Of a stretch of 64,000 nt of DNA, positions 1-10,834 are shown piece by piece (positions within the stretch are counted from its first letter, which is position 1; the number at the start of each line of letters is the position of its first letter). The position numbers and the translations under genes are program-made. This DNA comes from Schizophyllum amplum (Eukaryota > Basidiomycota > Agaricomycetes > Agaricales > Schizophyllaceae): the NCBI GenBank assembly GCA_007026445.1, contig VDMD01000010.1:62001-126000 (forward strand). Direction: 5' to 3'. The notes beneath the pieces are model-generated. The model ran no database searches. It was given only the letters and a program-made list of their open reading frames with translations, and was not told the origin of the DNA.

Positions 1-1173
1 CTGCCTCGCGCTAACTACGGATCTCACGCGCCGCCAGCGCAATGCTACAATTGCCACACGACGGCAACACCGCTTTGGCGCAAGGATGACGAGGGCAAGA
101 CCGTCTGCAATGCGTACGTGACCCTTCATTTCGCTTCTTTTTGTTGCTCACTGCTCCACCCTAGGTGTGGTCTCTACTACAAATTGCACGGCACGTCCCG
201 GCCGATTTCGATGAAGTCAGATATCATCCGCAAGCGCTCCCGTCATGAGGCCGCCCGCGCGGCGGCGGCAGGGCGCGCGAACGGGTTCGGCGAGACCCCA
301 TCGGCGAGTCCCGGCGTCAGCCGCCGAGCGTCGCCGTCGCGGGATGCTTCGCCCGTGCTCGCGCCGGATTCGACGACGGTGCAGCAGCAGACGTACGAGT
401 ACGTGCAGGCGCCGCAGCAGCAGCAGGACGAGCAGCAGCAGCAACAGCAACAGCACCAGTCGTACGCGCAGCCGATGTCCGCGCAGAATGGCAACAACAA
501 CACGTCGTCGGAGCTGATGAACGCGCTTGGGCAGGACAACAACGGACAGGAGCAGCAGTACCAGACGACGTTCCAGAACAGCTTCCCCGGTCCGTACAAT
601 CCTGACCACCTGACGCTGCAGTACCCGAGCGAGAACCCGCTGCCGTTTACATCCGCGGATGTGTCCGACTACGACCTCACGACGAGCCCGCGCACGAGCA
701 AGCGGCGGCGCATGAGCGTCGACTCCGCGTCCGAGCCGCCGTCCTCCGCGGTCTCATACGGCTCGTACAACGACGGGTACTCCTCGGGCGCGGCGTCGGG
801 CATGAGCAGCGGTGTGACGAGCTCGAATCACTCGCAGCGGTCTTCCATGTCCGACTTCCCCTTCTCGTCCTTCCCCTCGTACAACTGGAACACGGGGCCC
901 ATCATGCGCAACCAGAACAGCAACGCGTACTGGCACCCGCCTATGCTCCCTCAGCAGAACGAGTACCACCAGCCGGCGGAGAACCCGATGGACCTGTTCC
1001 ACCCGCCGATGCTCCCGCAGCACGAGGAGGACCTGTTCTCGGCGTACCTGCACCCGCCGATGGCGATCCCGGATGACCAATCGTCGCAGATGGGCCAGCA
1101 GATCCATCCGCCGATGATCTGGCCGGACTACTCTCACGACCATGGCTACGACAACTCTATGCACGCGTACTAA
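1..1173 (+). CDS. GATA-type zinc-finger transcription factor, 3' part (5' cut by window)
   Basis: Exons <1..113 and 165..1173, intron 114-164 (GTACGT...CCTAG). The first exon opens in frame and carries the first half of a GATA finger (CYNC, then TPLWR and CNA); splicing completes [12 protein letters not shown], giving the Cys4 finger that binds GATA sites in promoters. The following basic stretch [14 protein letters not shown] resembles the AreA/Gln3 nitrogen-regulator class rather than NsdD or white-collar types. The roughly 300-residue tail is low complexity: a Q-rich segment around 395-470, Ser-rich blocks, a basic patch (SKRRRM, possible nuclear signal), and four HPPM motifs between about 940 and 1120. 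Family assignment to GATA is firm; which regulator it is cannot be told without the N terminus. Stop TAA at 1171-1173. Confidence 0.9.
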   Translation: MPRANYGSHAPPAQCYNCHTTATPLWRKDDEGKTVCNAYVTLHFASFCCSLLHPRCGLYYKLHGTSRPISMKSDIIRKRSRHEAARAAAAGRANGFGETPSASPGVSRRASPSRDASPVLAPDSTTVQQQTYEYVQAPQQQQDEQQQQQQQHQSYAQPMSAQNGNNNTSSELMNALGQDNNGQEQQYQTTFQNSFPGPYNPDHLTLQYPSENPLPFTSADVSDYDLTTSPRTSKRRRMSVDSASEPPSSAVSYGSYNDGYSSGAASGMSSGVTSSNHSQRSSMSDFPFSSFPSYNWNTGPIMRNQNSNAYWHPPMLPQQNEYHQPAENPMDLFHPPMLPQHEEDLFSAYLHPPMAIPDDQSSQMGQQIHPPMIWPDYSHDHGYDNSMHAY

Positions 1174-1888
1174 ACGCCATTATGCCCGCCCCCTCTATGT
1201 TATATGCCGCCATGTAGATATCTCGTGTACGACCGCGCATGACTCGGACATGGTTTCCCGCAGGTGTTGTTCTCGCCCTCGTCGCCGTGTTATCGTCCGC
1301 TGTCGCCGCGCCGTCGCTCATCGCTGTATCTGTTGTTGTACTTATGCTCTCGAAGAACGCTCACATCATGTGCTCCGTCACCGGCATTCCACATTGCATA
1401 TTCTCCCTCCTTCTCATCCATCGACTGTACTTACCATCCCTTTCTCCTTCTTTCCATTCTCCCCTCGCTTCCTTCCCCTTGACGACCTTTTTATTCTTTA
1501 AAGATGCCGGGACCTGCTCTTCGCTCCGCTATGCCCGCTGCTTATTCCCTCTTGTATACCACTCACGCCCTTTTTGACCGCTCACATCCATCTGTCCTCA
1601 TATACGTACTCGACATCCTTCCTGTTGTACATAACTATGCGAAGGTTTGCGCTTCCAAACCCAGAATACGACTTGTTGTATCAACGCGCGTGTTGGTAAG
1701 TCACTAGTCAAGATTCCTGCATGGATACTTCGGCTGATGATGCGCAGATCTGCAGCTGGTCTAGGAGCAGCGACCGTTTTGTGGGGCAAGAAGTCCGGCC
1801 ATTTGTTTGCTTGTGTTGACACGTGTGGGTCCTTATTGGATGTCGGACCGTCACACCGGGTTGTGGACCGTTAAAGTCGACCGTCTAC
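1174..1888. other. Intergenic, 3' of the GATA gene
   Basis: Pyrimidine-rich 3' flank with no open frame that looks like a protein. The last 10 bases (1879-1888) are the left target-site duplication of the next element. Confidence 0.5.
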
Positions 1889-2574
1889 AAGGGGTGGTCG
1901 ATCAGGAAATCGGGTACAGAGATGTGCTCGCGTGCGCGCTCCACGCCGGGCGCTCGGCACGACGGCAAAATCGGCACGCGTGCGGGGTTGTGACGCTGCT
2001 CAGCCTGCTCACGGCTCGTTCCAAGCTCATTCGCACCTCCTGCCTTTGGTGCTCGTCCGACTATCTTCAGGTTAGGGTTTGGCTGTAGTTTAGCGTATGT
2101 CCTTCGATGTGCTCGGGGAATAAACACTACATCTAAAACGACGATGGATCTGAGATCCCAGCCGACTCAGAGTCGTACACCTGTATAGTCCCATTGTGGG
2201 GGTCATGGAGGAGCTCGCGGGGATGGGGCAGGATGGGTGCATGATTAAAGAAGGCGCTGCGACGGTGGGAAGCGAGAGGCGAGCAATACTCATTCCCATT
2301 GACACTGGGTGTAATCATGGGCAGGCTCTATTGTCGCAAATTTATTCGGTATTTACAGCATCGATGAAGCCTCACGGATCCCGGGTGGATGGATGCGCTT
2401 GCGCGCATTGTTATGAGGCAGGCGAGCGACTGAGTACTTAGCGAAGCGCGCCGCGGTGGTGACTGCTTCACCTGTGTCCGCACGCGTGCCGATTTTGCCG
2501 TCGTGCCGAGCGCCCGGCGTGGAGCGCGCACGCGAGCACATCTCTGTACCCGATTTCCTGATCGACCACCCCTT
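1889..2574. mobile_element. Non-autonomous Mutator-like (MULE-type) element, 686 bp
   Basis: The left end 1889-1985 and the reverse complement of the right end 2478-2574 are identical over all 97 bp, both starting AAGGGGTGGTCGATCAGG. The element is flanked by a perfect 10-bp direct repeat, GACCGTCTAC, at 1879-1888 and 2575-2584. Long terminal inverted repeats with 8-11 bp target duplications are the hallmark of the Mutator superfamily. The 492-bp interior has no transposase-like frame, so it must have been mobilised in trans. Perfect ends suggest a recent insertion. It lies between the GATA factor and the permease and interrupts no recognised gene. Confidence 0.85.
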
Positions 2575-2584
2575 GACCGTCTAC

Positions 2585-3137
2585 GTTTGCAACACTGAAG
2601 CTCTGAGATTCCGACGTCAGGCATTCAAAAGTGCTTCATTGTTCTCACTAAGTACATACTGCCAGCTTGACCTAAAGGACTCGCAAGGATGTTTGGTGCG
2701 CACATTCATCGCCGGATAGTATCGTCCGATCCTGTTCCCTCCATCTAACTTGCATGTCTAGTTCGATGCAGATTGGCCGACATGACGTGCGTTCCTCAGC
2801 TTAGCTCAATATAGAGTGCTGGACTCGCGGAATGTGCCGGATGGAATGCTCAAACCTACTGTAACGTCGTCTCTCATTCATTCTTCCATCACCGAGACAG
2901 CACTCTGGAGGCGCCTAGATGATGGTGGGCGGGAACCGCCTCCTGCCTATCAGCTCAGTGCTCAGTCATGAGGCGCGTATCCAATGGACTTACATCCGTC
3001 CATCGCGGAGTAGACTATCGGCAGTAGCCAATCTGCGAAAATGCGCAAGGTCGGGCATTGGACTGACATCGGGCTCTGCTTCTTGTTCTCTCTCATCCGC
3101 CATCTCTGCGCCTACTTGGTCATCGTCACGATAGACG
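2585..3137. other. Intergenic, 5' of the permease
   Basis: Presumed promoter and 5' leader of the permease. I see no gene, no repeat and no clear TATA element. Confidence 0.4.
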
Positions 3138-5564
3138 ATGAGTTCAAGGAAGGAAGGCTCCATCGAGATCGACGATGTGCGCGCTGTCGACGACCTCAAG
3201 GAGCTCGGCTACGAGCAAGAGCTGGTGAGGGTGAGTGCATGCTCTTCACTCTAGATACACTCTGCTGAACAGGCGGTCAGTCAAGACGGCTTCCGCATAT
3301 ACTCTTCAGTGCGTCTGCCCTATGAAGTTCGTAGCTCATTCTCTGACGCTCAATCGCAGTGACGTTGGGTGAGACTCCATGTACGCGCTGAGACGCGTAT
3401 GTCGTGGCTGAGCGAGTGTTCCTGTAGCAATCCTGGCAGTTCGTATGTCGTCAACATTTTCCAGATGCACCCTGATATGACGGATTGCCCACAGCCTGCG
3501 GCCTAGCAGCGCCCATCGCGACATCCCTTGTCGGTGGAGGGCCTGCGTCAATGTTCTGGGGGTACGTAGTCAAATCAACGTGGCCGGCCGTCTCAGAGAA
3601 TCTGCCCCTGATCCATGTTTCCTCATAGGCTTCTCCTCGTATCCCTGCTCTCCCTCTTCGTCGCCCTTTCTTTGGGCGAGATTGCCTCTAAGTACCCCAC
3701 GTCTGCAGGCGCGTACTACTGGTGCTACCGTCTTGCTCCCGCGCGCCACCGCCTTCTGCTTTCCTATATCACTGGCTGGTTAATTGTCACCGGCGACTGG
3801 ATGCTCGCTTTGAGTGTTTCCTTCGTACGTCATGCGTGAAGTGCCCTTTGACCATGTCTAACGGCCTTGCAGGCAACAGCGCAGTTCTTCGTCGCTGGGG
3901 TGGCCATTTTTCACCCTGCATGGGAAGCGACGGCGTGGCAGACATGTGCGCTTTCCCCTATGCCCACCTGACGGATTGATAGCTCATCAGTTACTTTTCT
4001 ATCCCGCAGATCTCGTTTTTCTTGGAGTTTTGCTAATTACTAGCACGTTCTGCATATTCTTCAACCGTCACCTGCCTATGCTAGAGGTACGTGTGATTCT
4101 TCAATATAGCGCGCAGCACCAGCCTTACTCTCCCAATAAGATCGTCTCCGCATACTGGATGGTTATCGGCCTAGTCGGTACATGACTTCACTTTCGGGAG
4201 ATCTTTTCTTCACTCACGCGGCAGCTCAGTCATGCTGGTCTGTCTCTCCGTTGAGGCGAAGGTCGGAAGACACTCTGCAGTGTTCGCCTTTACGCATTTC
4301 GACGCGTCGTTCTCTGGATGGTCTCCCGGATGGACCTTCTTTATTGGCTTATTTCCCGTGAGTTGGAATCACTGCTAGTACGGCGTGCCAACTGAGGATG
4401 CGCCTTACAGGCAGGCTACACGTTTTCTGGAGTTGGCATGAGTGCGTGCATTGTCTAATCTCATCATCCTTGACCGTCTTATGTTATTCTTCAGTCGCCA
4501 GCATGGCAGAGGAAGTGCATAAACCTTCCATCAACCTCCCGCGAGCGATGGTATGGTCGGTCCCGATTGGATGCTTGATGGGTGTTGTTTTCATTCTCCC
4601 TATCAACTTCACGCTGCCGGATATCGGTGTGCTACTGAGTGGTGCGTGCGTATCTGACTATGGCTCGAGCCGTATTGATTTGCCTGACAGTCGCATCCGG
4701 TCAGCCGACGGCCGTGATGTTCACGATGATTATGGGTTCGAAAGGCGGAGGATTCGGCATGGTGCGTTGTAACTTATGCGCGCTTTCTGAATTGTGTTCT
4801 GTCTCTAACTTTCGCGCAGTGGTTCATCAGTCAGTGCGCGTGCAATCTCATAAGAATACGCAGTCTGACAAGCCCTTTGCGCAGTTTTTGGGATCGCTCT
4901 CTTCTGTGCCATCTCCATCAACTGCGCCGCGTCGCGCGCGACATGGTCCTTTGCGCGTGACAAGGGGATCCCTTTTCATGCGGCCTTCGCCAAGCTTGAC
5001 CCTCGATTCTCCGAGCTGCCCCTCAATGCGTTCATGCTCTGCATAACCGTGCAAGCGCTCCTTGGCCTGATCTACCTTGGCTCAAGCGCGGCGTTTAACG
5101 CCTTCGTTGGTGTCGAGGTGATGTGCCTCGGTGCGAGCTACGCGATTCCGATCACAGTGCTACTGCTAGGTGGGAGGAAGGGGGTGGAAGATGCCCCCTA
5201 CTCGCTGGGGAAGTGGGGATGGGCGATTAATGGTATAACTCTTCTCTGGGTGGCGTTAGAGATGGTGCTGTTCTCTATGCCGGCCGTGCTTCCCGTGGAT
5301 AAGTCGACGATGAGTGAGTATTATGGGCTGTCCGCCAGGATCTGCTAACGACGAACGCCAGATTATGCCTCAGTTGTATTTGTAGGGTTCGCGGTGATCA
5401 GTGCGGCTTGGTATATGCTCAGTACGTTGACTTGACGTGTTCGTCTTGCGCTGGTTCTTATATGTATCTTGGTAGATGGACGCCTTCACTATGCGGGACC
5501 GCCTGTGACGCAGAACGTCCAGGATGAGAACCCCAGTATGGAGGGGATTGAAGCGAAGGCTTGA
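3138..5564 (+). CDS. Amino-acid/choline-type permease of the APC superfamily
   Basis: Model: 3138-3230, 3281-3308, 3360-3368, 3428-3442, 3495-3561, 3629-3824, 3873-3945, 4010-4086, 4141-4177, 4230-4357, 4411-4441, 4495-4641, 4691-4761, 4820-4829, 4885-5313, 5362-5421, 5476-5564; 1560 nt, 519 aa, all junctions GT-AG and in phase. A plasma-membrane or vacuolar secondary transporter of about 12 membrane segments, expected to take up amino acids, GABA or choline-like amines; the substrate cannot be read from sequence. Seen: N-terminal LKELGYEQEL, the first helix running into SLVGGGPASMFWG, then SLGEIASKYPTSAGAYYW (the consensus glycine/glutamate motif of the family), SMAEEVHKPSINLPRAM, and SFARDKGIP. 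Length matches the family. Exons 2-4 are only 28, 9 and 15 nt; they restore the conserved helix FMTLAILAVPCGLAAP. The C-terminal half is very secure; the micro-exons were chosen because only they keep frame and match the family. Confidence 0.88.
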
Positions 5565-5653
5565 AACGCGCATGCTACCGGTCGGTGCAGTAGCGATCTG
5601 CTTGTCAATGGTCTCGAAGGAGTCAGCCCATCCTTGTATTGTTTGTTGTCTTA
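5565..5653. other. 3' flank of the permease
   Basis: Short flank between the permease stop and the MITE; ends with the TA at 5652-5653 that is duplicated at 6132-6133. Confidence 0.4.
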
Positions 5654-6131
5654 CAGCATTTTGCGGAAACCTTGTCACACCTGTCCCGAAAAAGTATAAT
5701 AGAATTTGATGGACTTCGCCGTGAGAATGGCGTCAATCAAAGCCCCGCGCTGGCAATGGCGTATGTGCTTGTTTCTCACCTCCACAACCCGGGGCGGTAC
5801 TCACCCCGTACTCGCCATGTCCGACGATGACTCTCCCTCCTCGTCGCCGGGGACTTGGGAAAGCCAACTCGCTGCGGCTGACACCCGATTCTGCAGCTGA
5901 CACCCAATTCTGACAATCTATAACTCTTGCTGCTTCAGATCGAGGCTGATTTTGCGGTACGACATGGCAAGCAAACAGACGGTGGGTACTAGTAGGAAAG
6001 CGCATACAGCAACAGGGCTAAGGACGAGACGCCAGCGCGGGACTTGGATTGACGCGATTCTCATGGCGAAGTCCATCAGATTTTATTATACTTTTCCGGG
6101 ACAGGTGTGACAAGGTTTCCGCAAAATGCTG
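5654..6131. mobile_element. MITE with 101-bp inverted repeats and TA target site, 478 bp
   Basis: Left arm 5654-5754 and right arm 6031-6131 are inverted copies with about 7 mismatches over 101 bp (about 93% identity), both starting CAGCATTTTGCGGAAACC. TA dinucleotides abut both ends (5652-5653 and 6132-6133), the target choice of Tc1/mariner-like transposons. The centre of about 276 bp carries no transposase. It sits between the convergent permease and F-box genes. The arms have diverged, so it is older than the element at 1889. Confidence 0.8.
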
Positions 6132-6348
6132 TAAATGGCAAGAAGCTTGACTGAGCGCTCGACCCTCAGTCCGAAAAAAAGCCTGCCTGCGGCAGGTCTG
6201 CGGTCATGAGCTGATATTCGGCCGACTAGAGCGTGGCCCATCCATTCGTCCTACGATGGATATGATGCATACTACTAGTACTTCACAAGCATTGGCCAAG
6301 CAAAGCAGTACTTGTATGTTACCCTTGCCGGCAAGGCCCGCCCGAATA

Positions 6349-8097
6349 TCAGTAGTACATCCCCCCCATCCCTCCAAATCCTTCCATGTGGGAGCCATAA
6401 TACGAGAAATCGTCAGCATATTCTTCGGACTCGTCCATTTCGCTTCCCGAGCCCATCTCGCTTTCCGAGTCGTCATACTGAAAGACGTCCCGCTTCTTCT
6501 TGACCACTTCGCGGACGACGAACGATTCAAGTAGAGATCGTAGCTCCTCTCGCACATCATCGTCCATGTCGCACTCACGGAGGTACTCCAGGACGACATG
6601 ACGCAGTTTCCCACCGTCGGCAGCGCGCGAGCGGATGAGCTTCGCAGGTTCAGGCTGCTCAGCCGAGGAGTCAGTGTTCTTCCTGGAGTAACCGGGATAG
6701 TGTTGCAGCGGCCGCGGCTTCGCAAGACCGCCGCTAATCTCCAGGCGGGTCAGGCGCGGTAGAACGTCGCGACCCAGTTCCTCGCCATCTCCGCGGGACG
6801 TGAGCTGGTGGAGTGTGGAGCAAAGCGCAGAGAGGTTCGAGCGGTTGTATCCATTCTGCATCTCCCACCAGACGAGGTGCTCGACAGCCGGGGCGCAGGC
6901 GAACAGGTCGCGGAGACTACCCACTGGGATTGGCATGTTCTTGAGCGCGAGCGCGGTCAGCGCTGGGGAGTGGGAGAGGAACTTCGAAAGGACTTTCGTG
7001 AGATTTTGCGACCATTTGGATTTGCCCGCCTCGCACGAGATGCAGATATCGAGTGACGCGAGCGCCGGGGCCGTGAACGAGCTGAAGAAGACCAGCAACA
7101 CAGACTTGAAGTTGAGATTACCGCAGACCAAACGGACTTTGCGAAGGCGGGGATAGGCTGGGATGGTGTCCGCCGCGGCAGGCATGGATTTTATGTCGTT
7201 CGTCGGATAGTCGACTCTGAGCGAATCGAGCTTGACACAGTAGCTGAGGAGCTCGACAATCTTGCTAAGCTGGACCTCGCCGTAGGTTATGGCGACGCTT
7301 GTGAGCTGGTGCCATGCGAGGAAGGTGCCGTCTAGAGGCCCGCTGTACGAGCGGAGTCGCGGCGTGTCGATGAAGTGCACGGTCCCTCCCCTCTGCCGGA
7401 GCTCGAGCTCCTCCAAGGCAGCGTATCGCGGTGGCTTCTTGTCTCCGTAGCGATAGACTGAAGCGGTGGTTGTACACTTTCGCCAGCGATGGCGCTCGGC
7501 ATTGAGTAACGACATGACGGCGTAGTTGTCGCTGCCAATAAATATCGTGAGAGGCGAAGAACCGGACCTTTCGAGGTGGAATTTGACGGCCTTTTCGAGG
7601 CCAGACTCGTTGTCGTTGAAGTCAGAGTACTCGTGCTCTTGAAGCTTTATCGACGCCCAGAGCGAAGTGTGCGCGAACGCGACGGACCGCCAGGCCCTAC
7701 AGACGTGCGTCAAACGCAGGGGAGAGGAGTGATGATCCTCTAGGGAGTACTGCTGGGTGTTCGTGACGTGCTTGAAGATCTCCCGCAAGACGTCCGGAAC
7801 GAGACGGCTCAGAGGGCTGCAGAGCCAGACTGCGCGCGCGTAGTGCTTTTCGAGCTCGGTCCTCTCCGCCGCAAGTTTTGTGTAAGACGCTACAATGCGG
7901 TCCATCTCGGCGGTATATGAGTTGAGAGCTTCCAATGCGGTATGGATATTGGGCCTCATAGCAAGACAGTCGGCTGACGAGGACGGATTGAAGAGAGCGA
8001 GCTTTTCTCTGAGCGATTTGACGTCGGTTTCCAGATCAAAGGGTTGGGTGTGGGGGGCGTTTTGCATGCTGTCAGTGAGGAGTGTGGAGTCGGACAT
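6349..8097 (-). CDS. F-box protein of the basidiomycete F-box/LRR-like family
   Basis: Single-exon gene, 582 aa, ATG at 8097. Residues about 25-90 form a heptad-rich helix (LREKLALF, then ERTELEKHYARAVW), followed at about 94-150 by an F-box-like motif: LSRLVPDVLREIFKHV and LRLTHVCRAWRSVAFAHTSLW. The rest is a leucine-rich, degenerate LRR-like region typical of the large, fast-evolving F-box families of Agaricomycetes. The C terminus is acidic, then Gly/Tyr/Met-rich. Expected role: substrate receptor of an SCF ubiquitin ligase that binds Skp1 through the F-box; the target is unknown. The family organisation (coiled coil, F-box, LRR) is clear; no orthologue can be named. Confidence 0.88.
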   Translation of the reverse strand: MSDSTLLTDSMQNAPHTQPFDLETDVKSLREKLALFNPSSSADCLAMRPNIHTALEALNSYTAEMDRIVASYTKLAAERTELEKHYARAVWLCSPLSRLVPDVLREIFKHVTNTQQYSLEDHHSSPLRLTHVCRAWRSVAFAHTSLWASIKLQEHEYSDFNDNESGLEKAVKFHLERSGSSPLTIFIGSDNYAVMSLLNAERHRWRKCTTTASVYRYGDKKPPRYAALEELELRQRGGTVHFIDTPRLRSYSGPLDGTFLAWHQLTSVAITYGEVQLSKIVELLSYCVKLDSLRVDYPTNDIKSMPAAADTIPAYPRLRKVRLVCGNLNFKSVLLVFFSSFTAPALASLDICISCEAGKSKWSQNLTKVLSKFLSHSPALTALALKNMPIPVGSLRDLFACAPAVEHLVWWEMQNGYNRSNLSALCSTLHQLTSRGDGEELGRDVLPRLTRLEISGGLAKPRPLQHYPGYSRKNTDSSAEQPEPAKLIRSRAADGGKLRHVVLEYLRECDMDDDVREELRSLLESFVVREVVKKKRDVFQYDDSESEMGSGSEMDESEEYADDFSYYGSHMEGFGGMGGMYY

Positions 8098-9314
8098 TGT
8101 AGTTGCAGTGACTCTTGCAGCATCTCAGCAACGTAGTTCATCGAGAATGAGCTTTGAAAGCTTACAATGAGGATAAACAATGAGATAATCTAAGGCCCGG
8201 TAATCTTCAGCGGCCGAGTCGCCTTGCCGGTCTTGTCTAGATACAATACTTTCTAGTCTTGTGTCATTTGTAAGCCTATGATATGGTCGAGCGACGTACC
8301 GTTTGGTAAAGGAATGGAATGCTCGGGAGATACGCGTTGTTTGTGCAGGCTTGTTCCCTGCTTGTTCCTGTCGACGACGCGCATGTGGCTGTGCGTATTA
8401 TTTGGTTCTCGTCCATCGATACAAAATTGGCCCTTGTACTTGGGCTCCATCTCTCCCTACTTGGTCTCAAGCGGGGACATACGAAACCCCAACACACTGA
8501 CCATATTTCTGCACACGAACGACGGTAGTACCAATCTCATGGATCAATGGAACAAAGCTTTGCATGAACTGGATCACATTGTGAACGCGAAGGCGCTTGA
8601 AGGTGCATACTGCAGTTCACTCAAGTACTCAGGTGCCGTGCTTTCCATTGCATCACATCTACCAAACATGCAGCACAATGCGCTTCAGCTTAGCCTTGTG
8701 TAGGCGAGGCGCCCCTGAAGATGAGGACAAGTGACAACGTGACCGAAAAGTCACGACGCATGAGATGATCTTGCCTGATTAGGAGAACAAAGGCGACGTG
8801 CAAGCAGATATTGATAGCATCAGAGTGGCATCTCGCAAGCGGCCATCCAGGCATCGAACAAGTTGCGGTCCTGTGTCTCGGATATCCAGGAAGAGGTAAG
8901 AAGGTATTGAAGGAGGCGCAGTCTCAGTGTCGAGAGGCTTGGACTAGTGATGCGTATAGAGACTAGCATGTACTGTATGCTTGTATGCTCACGAATGATC
9001 CAGACGATGTTTGTAACATTGCTGTCCTGCCAACTGCGAGAAGGCAAAGGTTGTGGTCAAGCGCAAGCCAACGACTCGGAGTCCGCGCATGTCATTGTTT
9101 ATATTTGTTTTTCCGTCTTTGCTTCCGTGATGGCGTTCAATTGTTCTTTATCCTCTTCCTTTTCAGTCCACAATGGGCGGCGACATATAAAGGTCCATTT
9201 TGCCATATGATACCCTCAATTCCTCTTGCTTTCGTCCACCATCTTGCTTTTGTGTCGCGACCCTGAATCGCACGCGTTCACGCCGCCAACAGCGCCCAGC
9301 TTGCATCCCGCGCC
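8098..9314. other. Intergenic between divergent F-box and PPTase-like genes
   Basis: 1.2 kb serving as upstream region for both neighbours. One unspliced frame at 8278-8703 has no family features and is not called. No repeats seen. Confidence 0.45.
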
Positions 9315-10470
9315 ATGAGTACCAACCCCGTCTCGCGTCCCTCGAGCGCGACCCCCACGCCATCGGGCCCTCATGGACGTCCCTCGGATGTGATTATCAC
9401 AGACTGCCCTATCCTCGTGTGGATGATGTCGTTGAACCGCGAGTACACGCTGGAGGTGAGCGCGACGCGCGAGTGATCGGACGTCCAACTAACGAGCATG
9501 GCTTTGCCAGGAATACACTGCCTGCTACGACATCGTTAAGGAATGCCTACCCCACGTCAAGCGTATCAAGAACGAGCCAGAGAACCCCGATACGTTTCGT
9601 GCGTGTCCCCTCTGCTCATTAGGCGCCCAGCGAGCTGATCGCGTTCTCCGCCTTCAGGCCAGCTCATGACCGTTCTCCTCCCCCTCCTTATGATGCGGCA
9701 TAGGCGCATACCTCGGGCGCGCTGGCGCGACAATCAGACGGCGAATGGGAAGCACTGGATCGAACAGGTGCGCCACTAAAACTGCGTCCTCGCGACCCTG
9801 CTGACGCGATGCCTCAGGCGCCCGACAACATGCCCCCCGAAAAGTTCCTCACCTCCATGATCGGCTACCATCTCGAGTACTGCAACTCGATTTGTGGCAT
9901 GGCCATGACACAGGGCCAGCAGCGGCGCGTCATCAACATCGGCCTTGGTATCCGCCAGATACACGTCGAACCCCGCAACATCACCGTGACCACCTATGTT
10001 GAGGCCATGAACCACCTAGTGCGTTAGGCGCGCCACGCTCGACGCTCCCCGCTGACTTGCCACAGCTCACGCCGCTCGAGGTCGAGCTCATCACCAAGCA
10101 TGGTCAGACCGACGAAGTCACGTTGCGCCGGCTCTGCATCGTCCTTTCATGTAAAGACGCGTACATCAAGGCCATCGGCCAACCCGTAGGCTTCGACTAC
10201 CGCCGACTCGAGTTCAACATCCCCGAAGAGAAGGCGACCGGCGACGGGCACCCGCTCACCGGCTGGGAGTTTCGCATCTTCAAGGCGCAGCTCGGCGTGT
10301 CGCGGCGCGCGCAGATCGTGGAAGAGCAATACCAATGCGTCTGCGCGTTCTTCCGCGGGATGGCGGACTCCAAGTTCGTGTGGTACGAGAGCAAGCAGGA
10401 GTTGGAGAGCTGGGTGCAGTTCATCAATATCGACCAGATGGTGAAGGTGGTTACTAAGCTGACCGCGTAA
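9315..10470 (+). CDS. 4'-phosphopantetheinyl transferase-like protein, possibly inactive
   Basis: Exons 9315-9455, 9511-9598, 9658-9767, 9818-10018, 10066-10470; 945 nt, 314 aa, all GT-AG. PPTases move phosphopantetheine from CoA to a serine of carrier proteins. The C-terminal half carries the signature LSCKDAYIKAIGQPVGFDYRR (residues 207-227), equivalent to W-x2-K-E-A-x2-K, and the conserved ending WVQFINIDQMVKVV. N-terminal DCPILVWMM and LLPLLMMRHR also fit basidiomycete PPTases. Odd: the Mg-binding GVD motif reads GLG (155-157), and the usual NVSHD motif before it reads GYHLEYCN, so the metal-binding Asp and the conserved His are missing; KE is KD. I infer a degenerate paralogue that may not catalyse. 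It converges on the SDR gene downstream. Confidence 0.85.
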
Positions 10471-10834
10471 AGCGGCGCGCTCGATGTATTTATGACAAGG
10501 ATTGTTGCTCATAGCTATGCTTTATCTCGTTGTGTATTGTGTATGTGTATGTATCGATTTGCTCAGCGGATGCCTGTAGTGTCGGGTTCTAGACAATCAA
10601 CTTCTCTCCCAATGTACACGCCAGATTGATGCTCTGTGGCGAGAAAACTTGTACACGTGCGAAGTGCAAGTTGCCAGTGAGAATCACTCGCAATCGTGAG
10701 GGATTGTAAGTAGACGCACAATAAGTACCAGGTCTGGGATGATTGGGCGCCGAACGGAAATCCGAGGGAGTCCTACGCCAGTACTTCAATATAACGATAG
10801 GCTGTTCAATAAACGAGCGGATTGTATGCGAGTC
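10471..10834. other. Intergenic between convergent genes
   Basis: Shared 3' flank of the PPTase-like gene and the SDR gene. TG-rich stretch around 10530-10550; otherwise nothing seen. Confidence 0.4.

Noticed and set aside
118..164. In-frame extension of the GATA exon to GTG at 118
   Set aside because: This is the intron; splicing 113 to 165 completes the CNAC half of the zinc finger.
8278..8703. 141-residue plus-strand frame
   Set aside because: Cys/Leu-rich without motif or domain pattern, no intron signals or neighbours that support it.
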